Of a DNA stretch of 64,000 bases, positions 55,401 through 63,200 are shown in pieces. A program made the translations under genes and the position numbers. Under the pieces are notes generated by a model. That model was not told where the DNA came from. It worked only from the letters and a program-made list of their open reading frames with translations, and did not search any database. The stretch comes from Paenibacillus sp. HGH0039 (GTDB lineage Bacteria; Bacillota; Bacilli; Paenibacillales; NBRC-103111). The DNA is taken from contig NZ_KE150412.1 of NCBI RefSeq assembly GCF_000411255.1, positions 1,989,168-2,053,167 of the forward strand. Reading direction: 5' to 3'. Each line of letters starts with the position of its first letter. Positions within the stretch are counted from its first letter, which is position 1.

Positions 55401-55670
55401 CGTTCCGTCCCCCCTGCCGAGAAGCACGGCTACCTGGTCGTTCTGAAAATTCAGCGACACCAGATCATCCAGTCCGTCCCCGTTCACATCTCCGGTCGTC
55501 ACGTCGTAAGCCCAGCCGCCCACCTCATAAGCGACCGCATTTTCAAAAACCGGATTCGCCGCATTCGCTTTTACCGGCCCAACCGGTACAGCGACTAACG
55601 ACGCGCCCAATACCAGCGCCAGCCATTTCTGCGCTTGACCTTTTTTTACAGATCGAACCAACTCTCTCAC
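52500..55670 (-). CDS. secreted SLH protein with FG-GAP repeats, Calx-beta and FnIII domains
   Basis: 1056 residues. Signal peptide about 1-37. Seven FG-GAP/VCBS-type blades with calcium-binding DxDGD-like loops (DVNGDGLDD, DLNGDGFPD, DFDGDGHLD and others) fill 45-390 and likely form a propeller. A Calx-beta domain (about 395-505), a Ca-binding Ig-like region, FnIII (about 640-725), one cadherin-like domain (about 745-835), a Pro/Gly linker and three SLH motifs (about 870-1056) follow. The plan, propeller then stalk then wall anchor, is that of the kelch-SLH protein. The start is GTG at 55670 or TTG at 55661; the second gives better spacing to GAGGG. Its promoter appears to lie just after a terminator. 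Confidence 0.85.
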   Translation of the reverse strand: MRELVRSVKKGQAQKWLALVLGASLVAVPVGPVKANAANPVFENAVAYEVGGWAYDVTTGDVNGDGLDDLVSLNFQNDQVAVLLGRGDGTFGAPASFAVGSNPRAVAIADLDGDHRPDLAVANFMDNTVSILKGNGDGTFRTWGSVAGVGPEASGIAAADLNGDGFPDLAVVNNVSGSVSILFNIGGSGNFVPGASIPVGAYPRSLAAWDMDGDGKTDLAVANSGSNTVSILKNDGTGTQFSRVDYAAGSSPNRMKAADLNGDGLKDLVFAANGDHGIAVLLGSAGGGFGQAVVYPAGNYPLKVALGDFDGDGHLDILGQTQAQDFAVLMGNGDGTFRSPISYPYPPYAFYLETGEFNGDGRSDIVLASSTSSHTSIYVMNSKAEGTFSLASDTSETAENGGTANVTIKRAGSSTGQTSVRIRTTDGTAVAGKDYAVVDEVVVLQDGETSRNYPITVMDNQVYEGDKTFTVKLSNPANGYVIGSPDEAVVTIREDEAVPDTTPPVVDVAKFGVMDNYAGTPDRLYGAAGAVGEAGAIVKAYPWTDTDKDGIVGAGELGTAVALGTSSADGSVPAADIGDLAPGSYVYVITATDAAGNESAKDAGAALTVTLTKGVSPDAEAPVWPAGGVLALSSVTSSSVNVGWPEAADNRAVTGYELYRNGALLTTVSADTYSYRATGLTGDTLYSFAVKAKDEAGNGSTELAGTVRTLAVPASGGSSGSSPSLSAESRLQELRFTAGEKEAALTPGFQPGVSDYAAESETDRGVIRYKTMDSAARAAVNGQNVGSASGEYAASLSEGVNVFKIAVQAEDGSTREYKLKVTRKAAGQGGAGPGTKPDSGSGTGTGTPPDPGTKPDPGAEPGAGGGSRFADISGHWAEADIGRAVVLGLVDGYEDGTFHPDATINRAEWIVMLERLLKDAETAGKTSTDAAAKTPLPFADGGAIPAWAVRAVADAAANGIVSGYDDGTFRPGASVTRAELAVMLAKAVNGSAAGGGKAAAFADEADIPAWARPYVQMSAERGLIDGRSGNRFAPNEKATRAEAAVLLVRLAKLLSS

Positions 55671-55696
55671 GCTCCCTCGTAACTACTAACTAACTA

Positions 55697-55702
55697 ATTA
55701 TA
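55697..55702 (-). promoter_or_regulatory. probable -10 element of the FG-GAP SLH gene
   Basis: A perfect TATAAT on the minus strand about 30 bases before the start. The matching -35 falls in the T run of the terminator and is weak. Confidence 0.45.
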
Positions 55703-55716
55703 TCGGATTTCTGGCA

Positions 55717-55741
55717 TAAAAAAATCACCCTTGCGGGTGAA
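55717..55741 (-). terminator. minus-strand terminator in the SLH gene upstream region
   Basis: TCACCC and GGGTGA pair around GCAA and are followed by seven T on the minus strand. No annotated gene ends here. Confidence 0.75.
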
Positions 55742-55812
55742 ATCGGTTGACGGCACCGCCTACATTGTCGTCAGTACCCTGTGATTCTCATCCCTTTAAA
55801 CCGGGTTATTTT
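55742..55812 (-). ncRNA. candidate small RNA or regulatory leader ending at the 55717 terminator
   Basis: TTAACT (55840-55845) and TATAAC (55817-55822), 17 bases apart, would start a minus-strand RNA near 55810 that ends at the terminator, about 95 bases in all. It can fold a TGACG/CGTCA stem and has paired GGTGAGAAT / GATGAGAAT motifs. It matches no riboswitch core I know. Confidence 0.35.
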
Positions 55813-55951
55813 ATGGGTTATAATTCTCACCTTTGTTTAAGTTAAATGAATCATTTATTCATATTATTCAATTTTACAAAATATTCCCCAAATTTTACAA
55901 TAGGGTCAAGTGGTTAGTGGTTGGTGGAAGGATACCACAGAAGGGGGATTT

Positions 55952-57040
55952 ATGATGACAAACTCGGTAATTACTCGCGGCAACCCAGCGGTTTCTCACT
56001 GTGCCTTTACGTTCGATGACGGTCCGATGCGGATTCCTGTTGACGCATGGCTGGATGCCTTGGAGCAGGGAGGCGCGCGCGGGACGTTTTTTTTAACGGG
56101 CGAGTGGTTTGATCGGTATCCGGCGAAAGCAAGAGAAATGCTGGCAAGGGGCCATGAGCTCACAACGCATACCTACCATCACCGCAGAATGGCGGATGTG
56201 ACCAAAGCCGTATTCTTCGAAGAGCTGAAGCTGGCTGAGCTTTCTTATCAAGAAGCAACGGGAAGGCCGGTTCCGACCTTCATGCGTTTTCCTTACGCCT
56301 CTTATCGGGAGGAGAATTTGGAATGGCTCCGGGAGTGGAACTATCTGGTCGTCGAGGGGGAGGATACCGTCGACTGGTCGGGACCGCCAAGCGCGCAGCT
56401 TGTGGAGCGAGTGATACCTAAGCTGGTCAATGGGTCGATTTTTATGTTTCATGCCAATGAAATCGCCAAAGAGACGCCACAGGCCGTTAAGTCGCTCGTA
56501 CACCATACTCACGCCAAAGGTCTTGCCGTGGTTCCCGTATCCGAACTGCTTCATGCGGACGGCATCAGGGCTGGCGAGCGCAGTTGGCAAGTCCGCTTCA
56601 AACCGACTCTTCAAGGTTCTTTCCATAGTGAGCAGTGGAAGCGCGTAGCTGGGGAAGATGAATTGCGGAAGCTGGCCGCCGATTCACTTGAATGGGGGAA
56701 TCCGAAAGCCCCGACAGGGCCCGGCGCCTATAGCAAATGGCTGCAAACGCTCTCCATGCAGGTCCAGTCGGATGACGAAACGCGTTTTGTCGTCCGCAGC
56801 TTTGCCGGCCAGCACTGGGCATACGCGCGTGCTTCGGTCCGCGGCGGCGCGCTGGTGCTGGAGGACTTCGCCACGAAGGAAGCCCATGCGGATGCCTTGG
56901 TATATGTCCTGCAATGGGCCGCTCACGAGGCATCAACCTTAGGTTGCGAGTGGATTACCAGCACACAGGACATGCGCCGTATTCACAAGCTGTGTGAACA
57001 GCTGGGCTTCGAAGCGGAGATTGTTTGGCAAGAAGGATAG
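55952..57040 (+). CDS. NodB-type polysaccharide deacetylase with an extra C-terminal domain
   Basis: 362 residues from the ATG at 55952 with AAGGGGGA just upstream. The deacetylase motifs are complete: TFDDGP (motif 1), HTYHH (motif 2), RFPYASY (motif 3) and MFHANE (last motif), within the first 200 residues. A further 150 residues follow; their end, RRIHKLCEQLGFEAEIVW, is like the last helix and strand of a GNAT acetyltransferase. There is no signal peptide, so it should act in the cytoplasm, unusual for wall or chitin deacetylases. Small-molecule or lipid-linked substrates are possible. The NRPS gene is convergent with it, so they are not one operon. Confidence 0.8.
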   Translation: MMTNSVITRGNPAVSHCAFTFDDGPMRIPVDAWLDALEQGGARGTFFLTGEWFDRYPAKAREMLARGHELTTHTYHHRRMADVTKAVFFEELKLAELSYQEATGRPVPTFMRFPYASYREENLEWLREWNYLVVEGEDTVDWSGPPSAQLVERVIPKLVNGSIFMFHANEIAKETPQAVKSLVHHTHAKGLAVVPVSELLHADGIRAGERSWQVRFKPTLQGSFHSEQWKRVAGEDELRKLAADSLEWGNPKAPTGPGAYSKWLQTLSMQVQSDDETRFVVRSFAGQHWAYARASVRGGALVLEDFATKEAHADALVYVLQWAAHEASTLGCEWITSTQDMRRIHKLCEQLGFEAEIVWQEG

Positions 57041-57087
57041 GCGGCTAAATGGACGGATAAGCGTCCGAATCTGCCCAAAACAAACGG

Positions 57088-57121
57088 AAACCCGCGTTAC
57101 ACAAGATAACGCGGGTTCTTT
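57088..57121. terminator. intrinsic terminator between the deacetylase and NRPS genes
   Basis: AACCCGCGTTA pairs with TAACGCGGGTT, with TTCTTT after it and an A-rich stretch before it. Confidence 0.75.
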
Positions 57122-57260
57122 AGGTTCCTGATAAAGTTGTCTACTACCCTACCGGGCAGACTTTGGTTGGTTAATCCGCACTGCAGACACCCCCACACTC
57201 GGCGTGCTGACACCCAGGTCGATTCGATTGTCCCCTAAGCTGGCTTGCAGACCGCTCACT

Positions 57261-60200
57261 TTATACGTGCGCCTTAACGCTGCGCAAGGAGGCTGCCAAA
57301 GTTTGAAGCTCTTTTTCCAGCATCTCCATGATCGTCTCCTTCTCTTCACGGTAAGGCAGTGTCACAGAAATTTGCCATACGCTGCCTTGATGCTGTGACG
57401 TAAAATGGAGTACGGGCGGTTGCTGAGCATGGGATTCGCCGCCGGCCGCTTCCGCTTCTTCAAATAAGTAGGCCGCATCCTCCGACTCGCCCAAATAGTT
57501 GTATACGATCGCTGTGCTGTCTAATCCTTTTTGCAGCAAACGCCGGGACTTTGGATAGTTTGAGGCGGTCTGTTCATTATAAACGAGATTCAAAAAGTTG
57601 ATATTGCGCGCTGCGGCCGTTTGGAGCTTGTCCCGAACGGATTCGGAGTCGGCCTCCGTGCCGGTCAACAGCAGCGGGATCTGATCGATACACTCGCCGA
57701 CGGTTTTGAAAAACGCATTATTTTCGTAATGTCTGCCGTAATGCGTCATCCACACGGGAACCGCGGCCACTTGCAAATAACGGCGGAAAAAACGTCCGGC
57801 AAGCTGCAGCGACCACACTCCCCAGTTAACCGACGCAAGTTCCTTGAATCCCGACATATCGAAGCGTAACTCGGCCTTGGTGTAACCTTGACCAAGCAGA
57901 GCTTGGATTGACTCGTTCACCAATTCCAATCCGGCGTCAAAATCTTCAAGGTGAAAAAGCCGAACCAATTCATGGTCCCCGATATGCTGCGGGCCCTTCC
58001 TCACTTGCGCTACATAAGCCGGGTAACCGTCCGCCGGCATGCCGGCTGTACCGGCCTCTGCGCCCGACGTTCTAAGCTGAGGCCAAGCTGTAAGGTCCTC
58101 CTCCGAGCGGCTAGCCAAACGGCGATAAGCTTCAAGCAGCTCGCTTTCGAGAATTGACCCGCTTGTCTCATCATAGATCAAATGCGAGCAGGGAAGCAGC
58201 AGCCGATGCTCCCGCCAATTCAGACGGACAAGCGCCATGCGATATAGCAGACGACCGCTTAACCTGTAGGGCTCAGTAAACAGCTTGGGCAGCAGACGGA
58301 CGAGTAGTTCCTGTTGATCGGCTTTGCTGTAATCGGATAGGTCTACGGCAGGCAGCGTCAACTGTTCCGGGACCGCGCGCTGTTCCCACACCCAGTCCTG
58401 CCCGTCGCGCACCAGCACACTCCGCAGCAGGCTATGGCGAGCAAGCAGGCTGCGGACAGCTTCGGATAACAGATCGGCGTCGAGACCAAGCACATCAAGC
58501 CTTATCACGGTGCCCGAGCACTGCGGCCGCTCCAGGTGGTACTCCTGAGCCGGAGCAAGCGCATACCGGCATTCCACTGCTCCCACAATGATATCGGACT
58601 GCAAAGCTTCATGGAGAACCTGTATCCGCGAAAGCTCCCTTTTAACACGCCGTTTTATTTCGGCTGGGGATTTTTCGGAGATAGCAAGCGGCACGAGCTG
58701 CTCTATTGCGGCGTCCCTCCCCTCCGCAACCGAATCGGCTGCAGACTCGCCTGTCGTCAAATAGTGCGGGTGCAGATTCGAAGCAAGCTCGGCACGAATA
58801 AAAGCGAGCAGTTCACTCACCTTTACTCCGTGGCACGGCTCCATATTCAGCGTCACGCGAAGACCGTCTTCGCTTTCCTCCGTCACAAACCGGGAGCGAA
58901 GGCCAAATGCCTTCTTCAATCGCCGTTCGCTTTCTTGAACCGTTTCGGCAGGCTGAATGTTTACTTCGGCAGGCTGCTCCAGCAGGGCCGACAGCTTGCG
59001 AATCGTCTGCCCTTGGAAAATATGATGAATACCTATCGGTATTCCTGCCGTTTGCGCTTGAGCGATCAATTGAATGGCGGTTAACGAATGACCGCCCCGT
59101 TCAAAGAAATTATCATCTATCCCGATCGTTTCGGCGCCCAGCAGCTTTTGCCAGAGCTCCGTCAACGTTTGCTGCAGTTTTGTATGCGGAGCGGCGTAGG
59201 CCGCGTCCGGGTTCTCCTCCCGATTTGGCGCAGGCAGCGCCTTGCGGTCGACTTTTCCGTTCGGGGTGAGCGGCAGACGGTCCAATTGCACCCAAGCCGA
59301 CGGAATCATATAATCCGGCAGCTCTTCGGCGAGCTCTTTCCGAAGCTCGCCCGGGGAGATGATCCGGTTGGCGACAATATAGGCGCAAAGCTGTTTTTGC
59401 CCGTGGATGCTTTCCTTCCCCGCAACAACAGCTTCCAGAATGAAACTCTGTTTCATGAGGCGCGCCTCCACTTCGCCAAGTTCGATCCGGTGTCCTCTAA
59501 TTTTCACCTGGTCATCCAAACGTCCTATAAAATCCACATCGCCGTCCGGCAGCCAGCGGGCCGAATCTCCCGTACGGTACAGCCTTTCTCCGGGAACAAA
59601 GGGATTGGGCACAAACTTTTCGCCCGTCAGGTCAGGACGGTTCCAATATCCGCGCGCGACGCCCGCTCCGCCGATGCAAAGCTCGCCCAGCACACCGACG
59701 GGAACCGGCCGAAGCTGCGAATCCAAAATATAAAATCGCGCATTCAGCAGCGGTCGTCCGATAGGAACATGCCCTGCGTCCGGCAGCCGTTTCAGCGGCT
59801 GGTCATAGTAGCTGGAATCGATAGCCGCCTCTGTCACGCCATACGCATTGATGATGCGGATTTGTGCGCCGAATCGTTCCTGCAGCGCGCGATAATCCGC
59901 AACATTGCAACTGTCCGAGCTGGTGATCAGCAGCTTCATCGCGCCTATGTCCAGCCCCCTGTCCGTCACATATTGCATAAAAGGCACGATTAGCGCAGGC
60001 GTCGATTCGAACACGTTCACATCGTAAGCTTGAATCCAGTGATGCAAGCGAGTTGGGTCCAGTCGGTCGTCCTTGGGACAAATGACCATCATGCCGCCGT
60101 TATACAGTGTCCTCGCGAGATCACCGACAAAAACGTCGAACGAAAAGCTGGCCAACTGCAAAAGCCGCACCGGAAATTGGTCAAGCCGGTACTCCCGGCG

Positions 60201-63200
60201 GTAGCCTTCCGCCGTATTCATCAAGCTTTGGTGCTCGATCATCACACCCTTCGGACGCCCTGTCGTTCCCGATGTGTAGATCAGGTAAGCAAGATCACCG
60301 GGCCGATTGATGACAGCAACGGCCGAACCCTGGTCGTCGTAAATCGCTTCATCATCCAATGCGAGCACCGCGGTTCCGGCTTCGTTATCAGCCAAAATCA
60401 CTTCCAGCCGCGGTTCAAGCGCCGCTTCCGTCAGCAGGACGGATGCTCCGCTATCCTCCAGCATAAAACGGATACGTTCCGGCGGGTAATCGGGGTCAAG
60501 CGGCACATACGCGCCCCCGGCCTTCCAGACCGCCAGCACGGCGACAAGCAGCAGCGGCGATCGCCCCGCCAAAATACCGACAAGCGTCTCTCGGCCTACA
60601 CCGCATGCTTGCAGTTTACGGGCAAGCCGGTTGGACCGTTCGTCCAGCTCGCGGTAACTTAGCCGTTCATCCCGGTAAACAACGGCTGTCTGGGCAGGAA
60701 TACGTGCCGCCTGCGCAGTAAACGCCTCATGGAAAACTCCCGCCATTCCTCGTCCTGCCTCAAGCCCTGCATTAGCAAAATGATCCAACAACCCGCTGCG
60801 TTCCTCCGGCGTCAGCATGCTTAACGCCGATAGCTTGGCCTGCGGATCAGCCAGCGCCGCATCGATCAACTGCACGAAATGGCCGGCCATCCGTTCGGCC
60901 GTCTCCCGCTCGTACAGCGCGTCGCAGTATTCCAGTCGGAATAGGAGTTCATCCCCCTGCTCCTCTGCATCCAGCGTCAGATCGAATTTCGCCGAGCGGT
61001 AATCCGCTTCCTCCGCGCTCGCCTTCAGCCCCGCCAGCTCCGGCACGGCTCCGCCTTCGCCCTGCCACGCGAACATCGTGTCAAACAGCGGATTGCGGCT
61101 CATATCCCGCCGCACGTTCAGCTTCTCCACCAGTTCTTCGAACGGGTAATCCTGATGCGCGTACGCTTCCAGCGCCAGCTCCTTCACTTCCCTCACGTAC
61201 GCTTCAAACGGCTTGTCCGCCGACGGATACGTGCGCAGCGCCAGCGTGTTCACAAACATGCCCATCACCCGCTCCAGCTCCGCGTGCGGCCTTCCCGCTA
61301 CCGGCGTCCCCACGATCACTTCTTCTTGTCCGCTGTACTTCGACAGCAGCGTGGAATAGGCCGCCAGCAGCACCATGTACAGCGTCGCTCCCGTGCGCAA
61401 AGCCAGCCGCTTCAGCCCGCTTGTCCGTTCCGCTCCCAGGGTGAAGCGGACAACGCCTCCCGTGTAGGAGAACACGGCCGGCCGGGTCCGGTCCGCCGGC
61501 AAATCCAGCACCGGCAGCTCACCCTTCAGCCGCTCCAGCCAGTAAGCTTCCTGCGCTCGGACACGCTCGTTTCCCGCCTCCGACTGCTGCCACACCGCAT
61601 AGTCCTTGTACTGGATGCGCAGCTCCGGCAGCACTTCGCTTTCGCCTTCGCCGTTGTACAGCCGGGACAGCTCCTCCAGCAAAATCGCCGTCGATACCCC
61701 ATCGGATACGATGTGATGCATGTCGACCAGCAACCGGTGGCGATTAGCGCCTTCATCCACCAGCGCGGCGCGCAGCAGCGGCGCCTGCTCCAGATCAAAC
61801 GGGCGGATAAACGCCCGGGCCGCCTGCCGCGCTTCCGCTTCGCCTCGGACACGGATGCGCGGCAGCGTAAACTCCGGCGGCGCTTCCTTCGGGGCAATCC
61901 GCTGCACCGGCACGCCATCACGCAGCGTAAAAGCCGTCCGCAGCGCTTCATGACGCCGGATCAGCGCGCGGAACGCCTGCTCCAGCCGCGCCACATCCGG
62001 CTCGCCGTCCAGCCGCAGGACGCCCGGCATGTTGTACCCGAAGCCGTCCGTCTCCAATTGGCTGAGCACATACAGCCGTTTCTGCGCCGACGAAACGGGG
62101 TAGCTTTCCTGCTCGCCGGCAGCCGGAATGCCCGCGTACGGATTGGGCTGCAGCCCTTCCATCGCCTGCGCCAGCGATTCGACGGTCGGATGCTCGAACA
62201 CCATCCGCATCGGCACTTCCACCTGCAGCGCTTGGTGAATACGCGCCGTCAGCGCCGCCGCCCGCAGCGAATGCCCGCCGATTTCGAAGAAATGATCGCG
62301 GATACCGACGGCTTCCGCGCCAAGCACTTCCCGCCACAGCTCCGTCAGCCTCGCCTCCAGCGCCGTGCGCGGCGCTTCCGTTCCTTCGCCCGACCGCTCC
62401 GCGAGATCAACGTCCGGCGCGGGCAGCGCGCTCCGGTCGATTTTTCCGTTCGGCGTCAGCGGAAACGCGGCGAGCTGCACGGCATAAGTCGGCACCATGT
62501 AGGCCGGCAGCTCTTGCAGCAGCGCTTGGCGCAGTTCACCTACGCTCCATGTCTTTTCGGCAGTGAAATAGGCGCACAGTTCCACAGCGCCAGCCTTGTC
62601 CGCATGGGCAACGATCAGCGCCTCCCGCACGGAAGGGAGCCGGTTCAACTGCGTCAAAACATCGCCAAGCTCGATGCGGTAGCCGCGGATTTTAACTTGG
62701 TCGTCGATGCGCCCCATATATTCCAAATTGCCGTCGGGCAGCCACCGGGCCAAGTCCCCGGTCCGGTACATCCGGCGTTCGGGCGCAAACGGAACGGGAA
62801 CGAATTTTTCCGCAGTCAGTTCGGGACGGTTTAAATACCCCCGGGCCAAGCCGATTCCGCTGACACACAATTCGCCGGGTATGCCGACCGGCATGATGGA
62901 TTGATCCGCGCCCAAAATATATACTTGATGATTGGCGATGGGACGCCCGATCGGCACCGTTTTAGCTGTATCGTCCAAAGTCGAGTACGGCCATGCCGTC
63001 GAGCAGATGGAATCCTCCGTCGGTCCGTAATTGTTAAAATAGCGCACAAACCCGCTCCAACGGCGCGCCAGCTCGGGGGAAGACGCGGAGCCTGCGGTAA
63101 TGAGCCGCGTCAGGCTCGGCATGTGCGCCGGATTCAAGTAAGCGGCATAAGTCGGCGGAAGTGTGGCGACCGTAATGCCGTTGTCCCGCACGTATTGTTC

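Larger units (their letters stand above)
55671..55951. other. AT-rich divergent region between the FG-GAP SLH gene and the deacetylase gene
   Basis: It holds a TATAAT at 55697-55702 for the SLH gene, a minus-strand terminator at 55717-55741 and a promoter-like pair at 55817-55845 (separate entries). AAGGGGGA at 55941-55948 serves the deacetylase. Confidence 0.5.

Noticed and set aside
57149..57349. Short frames at the 3' end of the NRPS gene
   Set aside because: They overlap the NRPS C-terminus in other frames and have no start signal.
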